Of a stretch of 40,057 nt of DNA, positions 29,846-38,109 are shown in pieces (positions within the stretch are counted from its first letter, which is position 1; each line of letters starts with the position of its first letter). The translations under genes were made by a program, and so were the position numbers. The notes beneath the pieces are model-generated. The model did not search any database. It worked only from the letters and a program-made list of their open reading frames with translations, and was not told the origin of the DNA. The DNA is from an uncultured Lachnospiraceae bacterium (GTDB lineage Bacteria > Bacillota > Clostridia > Lachnospirales > Lachnospiraceae): contig CACYXH010000032.1 of NCBI GenBank assembly GCA_902778245.1, positions 1-40,057 of the forward strand, written 5' to 3'.

Positions 29846-31048
29846 ATGTTAGAGATAAAGGGAAAGATCAATACTGCGATTTGCTATGCGAATGTGATCG
29901 AAGAGGAAGCAATCGAGCAGATCCGACGCATGTGTGACTATGAGTTTACCGAGGGAAGCAAGATCCGCATCATGCCGGATGTTCATGCAGGAAAGGGCTG
30001 CACAATCGGAACGACCATGACAGTTGTCGATAAGGCAGTCCCAAATATCGTCGGTGTGGATATCGGCTGTGGAATGTTCACCGTCAATCTGGGGAAGACA
30101 GATATTGACTTTGAGAAGGTCGATGAGGCTGCCCACTATATTCCTTCCGGCATGAACGTCTGGGAGGGACGGCAGGAACGTTTTGATCTGCAGGGATTAC
30201 GCTGCTATCGGAGCCTCAAGGATACGAAGCGTTTGGAACGCAGCCTGGGAACGTTGGGCGGCGGAAACCATTTTATTGAGATTGACGAAGCTGCAGACGG
30301 AACGAAGTATTTGGTAATTCACAGTGGCAGCCGCAACCTGGGAAAGCAGGTGGCGGAACTGTATCAGCGGCTGGCGATCGAACTTGACAGCGGAAAAGAA
30401 ACATATTTCCGGGAAAGGGATGAGATCATCCGTACGTATAAGGAGCAGGGAAGACGCAGTGAAATACAGGCTGCCCTGGCTGCGATCTCCTGGAAGAAGA
30501 AGGAATCCACCATGCCGGATGATTTATGTTTCCTGTATGGAGACTATCTGGCAGATTACCTGCATGATGTGGAGATTTGTCAGGATTTTGCACGCAGAAG
30601 CCGTGAAAAGATGGCTGAGATCCTGCTTGAGAGAACCGGGATCACCGGTGTGGATGGTTTCCATACCATTCACAACTACATTGATACGGATGAGATGATC
30701 CTCCGGAAGGGTGCCATTGCAGCTCATGCCGGGGAGGAGGTTCTGATTCCGATCAACATGAGGGACGGGAGCGTCCTGGCCGTAGGCAAGGGCAATGCTG
30801 AATGGAACTATTCTGCTCCACACGGGGCCGGCAGAATCATGTCCCGTAAGGCAGCAAAGGAACAGCTGTCACTGGAGGAATATGAGGAAACCATGAAGGG
30901 TGTTTATACCACATCCGTAAACGCATCAACATTGGACGAGGCACCGATGGCGTATAAGTCCCTCGAAGATATCATCGATGTAATCCGCGATTCTGTGGAC
31001 ATCATCGATGTCATGAGACCGATTTACAACTTTAAGGCATCCGACTGA
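29846..31048 (+). CDS. rtcB: RNA-splicing ligase RtcB
   Basis: A 400-residue RtcB, the GTP- and manganese-dependent ligase that joins RNA 2',3'-cyclic phosphate or 3'-phosphate ends to 5'-OH ends. Family blocks: KIRIMPDVHAGKG, NIVGVDIGCGMFTV with metal Cys C75, SLGTLGGGNHFIEI, VIHSGSRNLGKQV, and APHGAGRIMSR with the guanylylated His H326. ATG 29846 is chosen because AAAGGAAG at 29830-29837 precedes it. It starts 30 bases after the tRNA-Leu copy, so it could repair cleaved tRNAs. The next gene encodes an XRE regulator. Confidence 0.95.
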   Translation: MLEIKGKINTAICYANVIEEEAIEQIRRMCDYEFTEGSKIRIMPDVHAGKGCTIGTTMTVVDKAVPNIVGVDIGCGMFTVNLGKTDIDFEKVDEAAHYIPSGMNVWEGRQERFDLQGLRCYRSLKDTKRLERSLGTLGGGNHFIEIDEAADGTKYLVIHSGSRNLGKQVAELYQRLAIELDSGKETYFRERDEIIRTYKEQGRRSEIQAALAAISWKKKESTMPDDLCFLYGDYLADYLHDVEICQDFARRSREKMAEILLERTGITGVDGFHTIHNYIDTDEMILRKGAIAAHAGEEVLIPINMRDGSVLAVGKGNAEWNYSAPHGAGRIMSRKAAKEQLSLEEYEETMKGVYTTSVNASTLDEAPMAYKSLEDIIDVIRDSVDIIDVMRPIYNFKASD

Positions 31049-31086
31049 GATCCTGATCCGGCCGGGTGCCGGAACAGGAGGAAAGG

Positions 31087-31356
31087 ATGACTATGAATTT
31101 CCCGACCATCAATCTGGTGGCAACGGGACAGAATATTGTAAGGCTGAGGAAGGCGGCAGGACTGTCCGTGAGGGATCTGCAGGACATCTTCGGTTTTGCT
31201 ACGCCGCAGGCGATTTACAAGTGGCAGAGAGGAACTGCGATGCCGACGATCGACAATCTGGTTGTTCTGGCCGTGATTTTTCAGGTAAAGATGGACGACA
31301 TTATTGTGGTCGATGCATCGCAGGAACTGATGGACGCCCTTATGAGAAGTGCATAA
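31087..31356 (+). CDS. XRE-family HTH regulator next to rtcB
   Basis: An 89-residue protein: TGQNIVRLRKAAGLSVRDLQDIFGFATPQAIYKWQRGTAMPTIDNLVVLAVIFQVKMDDIIVVD is a Cro/C1-type HTH of the kind that pairs with RtcB in gut Bacillota. AGGAGG at 31076-31081 fits ATG 31087; ATG 31093 is also possible. It lies 38 bases after rtcB and is likely cotranscribed. It may sense RNA damage signals or simply control the operon. Confidence 0.8.
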   Translation: MTMNFPTINLVATGQNIVRLRKAAGLSVRDLQDIFGFATPQAIYKWQRGTAMPTIDNLVVLAVIFQVKMDDIIVVDASQELMDALMRSA

Positions 31357-31491
31357 GAAGTCCTGTATGATCCCAGAGACTGGGGAGCTTCAGCCGGGAT
31401 AAATCATTACGCATACACATCTTTTAGGAAGGATCGCATTCCGGAAAACAGGGGACAGGCAGCTCTCTTTACAGAGAAGTTTCTAAATGGC

Positions 31492-31546
31492 TTGACAAAG
31501 TGATCTTTCGTTCACTATAATGAATCTGGTGAACGAAGGATCACTT
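31492..31546 (+). promoter_or_regulatory. tetR promoter with 18-bp operator arms
   Basis: TTGACA (31492-31497) and TATAAT (31516-31521), 18 bases apart, precede the TetR gene. An inverted repeat overlaps them: AAGTGATCTTTCGTTCAC (31498-31515) and GTGAACGAAGGATCACTT (31529-31546), with 17 of 18 positions matching. It is almost certainly the autoregulatory operator of the TetR protein. Confidence 0.85.
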
Positions 31547-31564
31547 TTGTGTGCGGAGGTACTT

Positions 31565-32164
31565 ATGGCAAGAAATACAAAGGAAAGCATTTTGATGGCA
31601 TCTCTGGAGATGTTCTCCAGAAATGGCTATGCAGGCACAAATATCCGGGAACTGAGCGCATCACTGGGAATGGTCAAATCCGGGGTATACAAGCACTTCG
31701 CGAGCAAGGAAGATATCTGGAACGCTCTGCTGGATAAAATGGTAGCTTATTATGACCAGCGGTTTGGCTCGCCGGAGCATCTTCCGCCTGTGCCGGACTC
31801 GCTGGAAGAATTTTTAGCGATGACAATGCAGATGGTTGATTTCACGGTTCATGACGAAAAGATTATTATGATTCGAAAGGTTCTTATGATAGAACAGTTC
31901 CGTGATGAACGGGCGAAAGAACTTGCCACAAAACATTTTCTCACCGGTCTTACACAAATGTTTACCCATGTATTTGCCGGAATGATCGAGAAAGAGCTTT
32001 TAAAATCGGATGATCCGGAAATGTTGGCATTTGCTTATACTGCACCGATTTCTTCTTTGATCCATTTATGCGACCGTGAGCCGGAGAAGACAGATGAGGC
32101 TCTGAAGCAGGTGGAGGCATTCAGCCGGTACTTTATCAAAGTTCATGAGGGAGAAGCACCATGA
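31565..32164 (+). CDS. TetR/AcrR family regulator
   Basis: A 199-residue regulator. The HTH is at residues 8-55: TKESILMASLEMFSRNGYAGTNIRELSASLGMVKSGVYKHFASKEDIWNALL. The rest is the helical ligand-binding domain of the TetR family. ATG 31565 has CGGAGGT before it. The operator at 31498-31546 overlaps its own promoter. The stop overlaps the next gene start (ATGA), so it likely represses the operon with ATC hydrolase. Confidence 0.92.
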   Translation: MARNTKESILMASLEMFSRNGYAGTNIRELSASLGMVKSGVYKHFASKEDIWNALLDKMVAYYDQRFGSPEHLPPVPDSLEEFLAMTMQMVDFTVHDEKIIMIRKVLMIEQFRDERAKELATKHFLTGLTQMFTHVFAGMIEKELLKSDDPEMLAFAYTAPISSLIHLCDREPEKTDEALKQVEAFSRYFIKVHEGEAP

Positions 32165-32769
32165 ATCTCAAGGATACAAAACTATTCTTCCTGGAAGAGG
32201 GCTGCATCCGTCAGTTTGGCTCAGAAAAAGGGAGAACGATTTACAGCCTGGCTACGGCACGATTTGATGACCTGACCGGAAAAGCCAATTTCCATGGAAA
32301 TAGAGAGATACAGTTTCATTTGATTATGAACCTTTATCCCACCATGGCTTATTATCAGGCCCTGCAGGAATATGGCTGCTCCAAAGAAGAGGCATTATCA
32401 TTTGTTCGGAAGGAAACTGTACGAGCAGCGAATATCAAAAAAGCAGAGCAGGCGAAGACGGCAAAACTCCCCTGCGCCTACCTGATGTACCGCCTGTTTG
32501 TAAAAACGGTTATGAAAAAGAAGTTTCCGCCGGAAGGGTGGGAAACACAATGGATCCGTTGTGATGGGAAAGAAATCCACTTCGATATGACGCGGTGCAT
32601 TTACAAGGATATTTGTGATGCTGAAGGCTGTCATGAGCTTTGCGCAGTATTTTGCGAAAATGATGATATTGCGTTTAGCGGATTGCTGCCCAAGATCCGC
32701 TTCGAGCGGGCAGGAACACTGGGAAAGGGTGCCGTCCGTTGTGATTTCCATTTCGTCAAAAACAAATAA
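32161..32769 (+). CDS. ATC hydrolase-like protein
   Basis: A 202-residue protein of the L-2-amino-thiazoline-4-carboxylic acid hydrolase family, which in its founding member opens a thiazoline ring on the way to cysteine. Family traits are the small helical N-terminal part, AKLPCAYLMYRLFVKTVMKKKFPPEGW, and the Cys-rich end with CIYKDICDAEGCHELCAVFCENDD. It overlaps the tetR gene by 4 bases, the common arrangement for this family. Its true substrate is unknown. Confidence 0.85.
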   Translation: MNLKDTKLFFLEEGCIRQFGSEKGRTIYSLATARFDDLTGKANFHGNREIQFHLIMNLYPTMAYYQALQEYGCSKEEALSFVRKETVRAANIKKAEQAKTAKLPCAYLMYRLFVKTVMKKKFPPEGWETQWIRCDGKEIHFDMTRCIYKDICDAEGCHELCAVFCENDDIAFSGLLPKIRFERAGTLGKGAVRCDFHFVKNK

Positions 32770-32862
32770 TAGGGATCATGACGCAAAGCTGGTTCTGGCA
32801 CTATTACAGTTGAGGTGCCCTTTTCTGGCGCTATTTCATGGGACTGAAGGAGGGGAATCCTG

Positions 32863-33423
32863 ATGCTTACAAGGAATGATTGCCTGACGGTCTGCGGGAA
32901 GACATACCACCTGATCCGCCTGCTCGGTCATGGCAAGGGCGGGTATTCATATCTCGCGGAATGTGACGGCAAGCAGGTCGTACTTAAGCAAATACACCAC
33001 GAGCCGTGTGACTATTATACGTTTGGGAACAAGATTGAGGCGGAATGCAACGATTATCAGCGGCTCACAGATGCCGGCATACGTATTCCCGCTATGCTTG
33101 CTGTGGATATCGAATCAGAGCGGATCGTGAAGGAATACATTGCAGGGAACGCTGTTTTTGACTATGTACGGGATGGTATTACGGTGGAACCATATCTGCC
33201 GCAGGTCAGGGAAATGGCGGCGCAGGCCAAAGCGCATGGGTTGAACATAGATTACTTCCCCACAAACTTTGTTGTTCGGGACGGCCTGATCTGGTACGTG
33301 GACTACGAATGCAACAATTACATGGACGAGTGGAACTTCGAAAACTGGGGCATCAAATACTGGTCCCGGACGGCGGAGTTTGAAGGATATTTAAGAAAGC
33401 AAGGGAAGATGTATGATTTATGA
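32863..33423 (+). CDS. Protein-kinase-like fold protein
   Basis: A 186-residue small kinase-like protein. GHGKGGYSYLAECDGKQVVLKQ holds a glycine-rich loop and the ATP-binding Lys (K42). GLNIDYFPTNFVVRDG carries a catalytic-loop pattern with D130 and N135, and WYVDYE is the DFG-like metal segment near 147. It resembles RfaY/Bud32-type small kinases. It may phosphorylate a small molecule or a protein. It overlaps the next gene (a GNAT) by 11 bases. GGAGGGGAAT precedes the start. Confidence 0.75.
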   Translation: MLTRNDCLTVCGKTYHLIRLLGHGKGGYSYLAECDGKQVVLKQIHHEPCDYYTFGNKIEAECNDYQRLTDAGIRIPAMLAVDIESERIVKEYIAGNAVFDYVRDGITVEPYLPQVREMAAQAKAHGLNIDYFPTNFVVRDGLIWYVDYECNNYMDEWNFENWGIKYWSRTAEFEGYLRKQGKMYDL

Positions 33424-34156
33424 GTTGGAGGACACATCAAAAGTCCAGGGACTGTTCAAGGGGTGGCAGGAAACGCTTATTACCTCCTGCCTCCAGAAAG
33501 TCATGGGAAGGATCTTTGTTACGGATCTGAGCGAACCTGCATCCGCATTCGCGTTTGTGGGCTGCTTTGGTTTCTTTGCCGGAAAACCTGACCTGGAACT
33601 GGTAAAGAGCAAGCCGGAGGGCTTCGCGATCCTGACGTCCCGGGACCGACAGTGGGCAGACCTGATTGAGGCCACATATCCGGACGCTAAGAAAGTGACA
33701 CGGTATGCGATCCGAAAGGATACGCGATTTGATGTGAATTCTGTGAAGAAGAACCTCCTGCTTCTTCCGGATGGGTACGAGCTGAAGGAAATTGACGCAG
33801 AGCTTTACGATAAGTGCCTGGAAAATCCCGCAACAGCGGATTTTGTGTCTTCCTTTGAGAGTAAAGAAGCGTACTTACGAGATGGTCGGGGCATTGTGGT
33901 AGTCAAGAAAGGGAAAATTGTGTCAGGCGCTTCTTCTTATACCCGCTACAGAGAGGGGATCGAGATCGAGGTCGATACCGTGGAGGAGGAAAGGAGAAAG
34001 CATTTGGCGCTGATCGCCTGCTCTGCGCTGATTCTGAGGTGTCTGGAGGAAGGCCTGTACCCGAGCTGGGACGCGCAGAATATGGTTTCCGTCCGCCTGG
34101 CGGAGAAACTGGGGTATCAGTTTGACCATGAATATACGGCTTATGAGGTCACTTAA
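33413..34156 (+). CDS. GNAT family acetyltransferase (large)
   Basis: A 247-residue GNAT-type protein: SAFAFVGCFGFFAGKPD, CLENPATADFVSSFESKEAYLRDGRGIVVVKKGKIVSGASSYTRYREGIEIEVDTVEEERRKHLALIACSALILRCLEEGLYPSWDAQNMVSVRLAEKLGYQFDHEYTAYEV. This is the GNAT_acetyltr_2-like family common in gut Bacillota. It overlaps the kinase-like gene, so the two products are made together; similar pairs of kinase and acetyltransferase modify antibiotics, but no drug is implied here. Confidence 0.88.
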   Translation: MIYELEDTSKVQGLFKGWQETLITSCLQKVMGRIFVTDLSEPASAFAFVGCFGFFAGKPDLELVKSKPEGFAILTSRDRQWADLIEATYPDAKKVTRYAIRKDTRFDVNSVKKNLLLLPDGYELKEIDAELYDKCLENPATADFVSSFESKEAYLRDGRGIVVVKKGKIVSGASSYTRYREGIEIEVDTVEEERRKHLALIACSALILRCLEEGLYPSWDAQNMVSVRLAEKLGYQFDHEYTAYEVT

Positions 34157-34201
34157 AAATGAGGACACGTTATACTACATCCGAATAGGAAGAGATGACT
34201 T

Positions 34202-34798
34202 ATGAAAGATTTGGTAGTGTACATTCACGGAAAAGACGGCTGTACAGCGGAGTGTGAACACTATAGGCCTCTGTTTCCGGACTGTGAGATTTTCGGCCTG
34301 GACTATCAGGCTTTTACACCGTGGGAAACCGGCGCGGAGATCCTTTCAGCAGTAGAAAAGCTGAAAACCGAGTATGAAAACATTATTCTGATTGCCAACA
34401 GTATCGGAGCCTTTTTCAGCATGAACGCACGGATCGACAGCATGATCCACAAGGCTTTTTTCATTTCTCCCATCGTCGATATGGAGAAGCTGATCTGCGA
34501 TATGATGCAGTGGACAAATGTGACCGAGGCAGAACTGAAATCTAAGGGCGTAATTCGCACCGATTTCGGCGAGGATCTGTCCTGGAATTATCTTTGCTAT
34601 GTGCGGGATCACCCGATCCGATGGAGCGTCCCTACCAATATCCTTTACGGAAGCAGGGACAGCCTGACGAGCTTAAAGACAATGCGTGCCTTTGCCGAAA
34701 GACACAATGCCGTTCTAACTGTGATGGAAGGCGGCGAACACTGGTTCCACACAGCTGAGCAGATGCAATTTCTTGACGACTGGATCAGGAATTGCTGA
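34202..34798 (+). CDS. Alpha/beta hydrolase
   Basis: A 198-residue alpha/beta hydrolase: LVVYIHGKDGC (oxyanion side), nucleophile S67 in ANSIGAFF, Asp in YGSRDSLT (about 152) and His in EGGEHWFHTAEQ (about 179). It lacks a signal peptide and acts in the cytoplasm. GGAAGAGATGA precedes ATG 34202. The substrate is unknown; it forms a run with GNAT genes on both sides. Confidence 0.88.
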   Translation: MKDLVVYIHGKDGCTAECEHYRPLFPDCEIFGLDYQAFTPWETGAEILSAVEKLKTEYENIILIANSIGAFFSMNARIDSMIHKAFFISPIVDMEKLICDMMQWTNVTEAELKSKGVIRTDFGEDLSWNYLCYVRDHPIRWSVPTNILYGSRDSLTSLKTMRAFAERHNAVLTVMEGGEHWFHTAEQMQFLDDWIRNC

Positions 34799-34819
34799 TG
34801 ATAACAAGCGGAGGCAGAT

Positions 34820-35242
34820 ATGACCATAAAGCAAAACACCCTAACACCGGAGCTGTTCCTGAGACTTTATACTTCCGTTGGCTGGGAACCGCCCGGCATT
34901 GAGCAAATACGCACAGCCCTTGAACATACTTTGGCGACGTTTACCGCTTACGATGACAGTTTGCCTGTCGGCATGGTAAGGCTGATCGGTGATGGCGGCA
35001 TGTCCTTCTACCTGAAAGATTTCGCTGTGATCCCCGGCTATCATGGCAAAGGTACAGGATCTTTACTGATGGACGCTGTGGAGACATTTGTCCAGGATAT
35101 CATAACTCCAGGCTGGACCGTAAGCCTCGAACTGATCAGCACCAAAGAAGCCGTGCAGTTTTATCTCGGTAAAGGCTTTGAAGAACGCCCCTGTGACTGG
35201 GACGGACCGGGGATGTTCAAAATGATCAGAAAAGAAGGTTGA
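34820..35242 (+). CDS. GNAT family N-acetyltransferase
   Basis: A 140-residue GNAT: YDDSLPVGMVRLIGDGGMSFYLKDFAVIPGYHGKGTGSLLMDAVETFVQDIITPGWTVSLELISTKEAVQFYLGKGFEERP. The acetyl-CoA loop is PGYHGKGTGSLLMD. It resembles small acetyltransferases of the YjbB/ElaA-like type. GGAGG at 34810-34814 supports ATG 34820. The substrate is unknown. Confidence 0.9.
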   Translation: MTIKQNTLTPELFLRLYTSVGWEPPGIEQIRTALEHTLATFTAYDDSLPVGMVRLIGDGGMSFYLKDFAVIPGYHGKGTGSLLMDAVETFVQDIITPGWTVSLELISTKEAVQFYLGKGFEERPCDWDGPGMFKMIRKEG

Positions 35243-35356
35243 TTCTTATGTGGAGATCCCTCGGACAGGATCATATACAATCACGGTATCTGCACGGGAG
35301 GCAAAGGGGCAAATAGATTTTTTAAGAAACGGGAGTGAATAGCACGGAGGATATAG

Positions 35357-35962
35357 ATGGAGTTCCATGAAAAGCTGAAAAAGCTCAGGGCAGATGGGAA
35401 CCTCACACAGGAGGAACTGGCAGAGAAGCTTTTTGTCTCCCGGACTGCGATCTCCAAATGGGAGTCCGGCAGGGGATATCCCAGCATTGATTCCCTGAAA
35501 GCGATTGCGAAGTTTTTTCACGTTACAATTGATGAACTGATTGGCATGGAAGAGATTGTCACGCTTGTCGAGCAGGACAAGAAGGATTCCGAGAAGAAAC
35601 AAATTGCCCTCCTATGTGGCATCCTGGACTGCCTGGCCGTCCTGCTGCTGTTCCTTCCCATCTATGGGAACCATGGCACAGATGCTGGGACTGCGGCCTC
35701 CCTGTTTTCTTTGATAGGGATCAGCAAGTGGATACAGGTCGTGTTTATCGTGACGCTTTGTATGACCGTAATCAATGGAGCCTTCACAGCCGCGTTCAGC
35801 AGCCTGGACAAGCAGGAGTGGATCAGGCACCATCTGGCAACCGGAGTGGCGATGTCGATTCTCAGTACGATGGTATTTGTTCTGGCAAGGCAGCCCTACG
35901 CCGCATTTTTCTGCCTGTGCATCCTGATTGTCAAAGGATTTTTGCTGTTGAAAAGCAAATGA
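35357..35962 (+). CDS. XRE regulator with membrane C-terminus
   Basis: A 201-residue protein. Residues 1-65 are a Cro/C1-type HTH (EKLKKLRADGNLTQEELAEKLFVSRTAISKWESGRGYPSIDSLKAIAKFF). Residues 85-200 carry about four hydrophobic segments (IALLCGILDCLAVLLLFLPIY, WIQVVFIVTLCMTVINGAF, ATGVAMSILSTMVFVLA, YAAFFCLCILIVKGFLLL). Such HTH-membrane proteins (SHOCT/YvaD-like) are widespread in Bacillota and probably report a membrane signal. GGAGG lies just before ATG 35357. Confidence 0.85.
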   Translation: MEFHEKLKKLRADGNLTQEELAEKLFVSRTAISKWESGRGYPSIDSLKAIAKFFHVTIDELIGMEEIVTLVEQDKKDSEKKQIALLCGILDCLAVLLLFLPIYGNHGTDAGTAASLFSLIGISKWIQVVFIVTLCMTVINGAFTAAFSSLDKQEWIRHHLATGVAMSILSTMVFVLARQPYAAFFCLCILIVKGFLLLKSK

Positions 35963-36067
35963 CACGGAACGTATCAGCCATGTGAAAGAGCGTTTCTTGA
36001 GGTATTTTCCACAGAATCATAGAATGAACCTGCCTGCAGGCAAATAATTTCTGAAAGGATTATGCTT

Positions 36068-36733
36068 ATGAAACGAAAAAGAAAGATTATTACAGCCTAC
36101 GTCAGCGGTTTGCTCTTTGCAATGCTGATCATTCTGGTCCGATTCGTTGATGTGCAGGAGATCGGCCCGGAGGGGACGAGGATTGGGCTGTCAAGTCTGA
36201 ATCGGTTTGTCTTTGAAACGCTCGGCGTCCATATGATCTGGTATGAGATTACTGACTGGCTTGGGATTGCGGCCATTTTCACGGCATTCTTGTTTGCTGC
36301 GGCCGGGCTGGTCCAGTGGATCAGGCGGAGAAGTCTTTGGAAGGTTGACAGAGAAATTCTTGCACTTGGCGGACTGTACCTCATCGTGATCGGACTGTAT
36401 GCTCTGTTCGAGCTTGTGATCGTGAATTACAGGCCGATCATCATGCCGGGGAGTGCCCATCCGGAGGCATCCTTTCCCTCCTCGCATACCATGCTGGTAT
36501 GTATAATTATGGGCAGCGCCATACAGCTGCTTGGCAAATATGTGAAGAGCATATCCCTCCGCACAGTGCTGCAGATTATTTGTGCCGTGGTCATCGGAGT
36601 CACGGTGATTGGAAGACTGATTTCCGGTGTACATTGGTTTACGGATATTCTCGGCGGGATATTGATCAGCGTCACACTGTTGAATCTGTACGCAGAGAAA
36701 TTGGAAAGGATAGAAAAAAACAATGAACAATAA
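36068..36733 (+). CDS. PAP2-family phosphatase
   Basis: A 221-residue membrane protein of the type 2 phosphatidic acid phosphatase family with about six membrane segments. Catalytic motifs: YRPII (motif 1 Arg), FPSSHTML (motif 2 His) and GRLISGVHWFTDI (motif 3 Arg, His, Asp). It removes phosphate from membrane-bound or small substrates outside or at the membrane. ATG 36068 is preferred over 36062 by AAAGGA spacing. It overlaps the next GNAT gene by 11 bases. Confidence 0.9.
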   Translation: MKRKRKIITAYVSGLLFAMLIILVRFVDVQEIGPEGTRIGLSSLNRFVFETLGVHMIWYEITDWLGIAAIFTAFLFAAAGLVQWIRRRSLWKVDREILALGGLYLIVIGLYALFELVIVNYRPIIMPGSAHPEASFPSSHTMLVCIIMGSAIQLLGKYVKSISLRTVLQIICAVVIGVTVIGRLISGVHWFTDILGGILISVTLLNLYAEKLERIEKNNEQ

Positions 36734-37349
36734 TGATTATACAATCCGTATGGAAAGGAAGAGCGATTACAGTGCGGTTGAAAACCTTGTCAGGGAGTCG
36801 TTCTGGAACGTCTACCGCCCTGGCTGTAGCGAGCACTATGTGATCCATGTGCTCCGGGACGATCCAGCATTTGTGAAGGAACTGGATTTTGTAATGAAAA
36901 AGGACGATGTGTTGATCGGACAGAATATGTTCATGAAGACTGTGATCGAGGCTGATGACGGCAGAGTGATTCCGGTGCTGACTATGGGCCCGATCTGCAT
37001 CACTCCGGAGCTGAAACGTCAGGGATACGGAAAAGCCCTGCTGGACTATTCTCTGGAGAAAGCTGCTGAGCTTGGCCATGGCGCAGTCCTGTTTGAAGGG
37101 AATATAGAATTTTACGGCAAAAGCGGGTTTGACTATGCCCGCAGGTTTGGTATCCGCTATCACGACCTGCCTGACGACGCGGACGATTCCTTCTTCCTCT
37201 GCAGGGAACTGATCCCGGGATACCTGGAAGGCATCACCGGTGTATACCAGACGCCGCAGGGCTATTACGTGGACGATTCCGATGTAGAGGCATTCGACAA
37301 GGATTTTCCTCCCAAAGAAATGCGGAAGCTTCCGGGACAGATTTTCTGA
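36723..37349 (+). CDS. GNAT family N-acetyltransferase
   Basis: A 208-residue GNAT (YhbS-like): ERKSDYSAVENLVRESFWN, VLIGQNMFMKTVIEADDG, VLTMGPICITPELKRQGYGKALLDYSLEKAAELGHGAVLFEGNIEFYGKSGFDYARR, and a C-terminal extension with YVDDSDVEAFDKDFPPKEM. The acetyl-CoA loop is RQGYGKALLD. Overlap with the PAP2 gene indicates cotranslation. The substrate is unknown. Confidence 0.9.
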   Translation: MNNNDYTIRMERKSDYSAVENLVRESFWNVYRPGCSEHYVIHVLRDDPAFVKELDFVMKKDDVLIGQNMFMKTVIEADDGRVIPVLTMGPICITPELKRQGYGKALLDYSLEKAAELGHGAVLFEGNIEFYGKSGFDYARRFGIRYHDLPDDADDSFFLCRELIPGYLEGITGVYQTPQGYYVDDSDVEAFDKDFPPKEMRKLPGQIF

Positions 37350-37417
37350 TTGAAGCAGGGAAATCCGTGAGGATGAGGTGACAATGAAGCAGTGGCGGTG
37401 AAGGATGGGGCAGGCAA

Positions 37418-38089
37418 ATGGATACAAAGCTGTTTGGTCAGGCAATCATGAAATTCATATGCGGTGCGGTTTTGGTAGGAGTCCTTATCTTTCTCCCTGC
37501 AGGGTCATTTGCATATCCCCAGGGCTGGCTTTTGATGGGAAGCCTGTTTATCCCGATGTTTATCGCCGGACTCGTTATGATGAAAAAGAACCCTGTGCTT
37601 CTGCGAAAGAGACTGAATGCCAGGGAAGAAGAGAAAGAGCAGAAAACAGTGATCCTGCTAAGCGGGATCATGTTCCTTGCAGCGTTTGCTGCGGCAGGAC
37701 TTAATTTCCGTTTTGGCTGGGTCAAACTTCCCGTATGTGTCTCCTATGCAGCAGCGGCCATCTTTCTCGCCGCATATGTATTGTACGCAGAAGTATTACG
37801 GGAAAACACATATCTTTCGAGGACGGTGGAGGTACAAAAGGATCAGAAGGTGATCGATACAGGGCTTTACGGAGTTGTACGCCATCCGATGTATATGAGT
37901 ACTCTTCTGCTCTTTCTGGCAATGCCGCTGGTACTCGGGTCGGTCATTTCATTTGTGATTATGCTTGCGTATATTCCGATTATTGCTAAGCGCATCGAGA
38001 ATGAGGAAAAGATACTGGGAGAAGGACTTCCGGGCTATGTGGAATATAAGCAGAAGGTAAAACGAAAAGTCATACCGTTCATATGGTAA
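37418..38089 (+). CDS. Isoprenylcysteine-type methyltransferase family
   Basis: A 223-residue membrane protein with about five membrane segments and the ICMT/PEMT-like signature VIDTGLYGVVRHPMYMSTLLLFLAMPLVLGS, then RIENEEKILGEGLPGYVEYKQKVK. These SAM-dependent enzymes methylate membrane-associated substrates; in bacteria the substrate is usually unknown. ATG 37418 follows GGATGGGG. A short open stretch (37384-37401) stands before it without support. Confidence 0.88.
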   Translation: MDTKLFGQAIMKFICGAVLVGVLIFLPAGSFAYPQGWLLMGSLFIPMFIAGLVMMKKNPVLLRKRLNAREEEKEQKTVILLSGIMFLAAFAAAGLNFRFGWVKLPVCVSYAAAAIFLAAYVLYAEVLRENTYLSRTVEVQKDQKVIDTGLYGVVRHPMYMSTLLLFLAMPLVLGSVISFVIMLAYIPIIAKRIENEEKILGEGLPGYVEYKQKVKRKVIPFIW

Positions 38090-38109
38090 TGCAGGAAAGA
38101 GAATGACAT

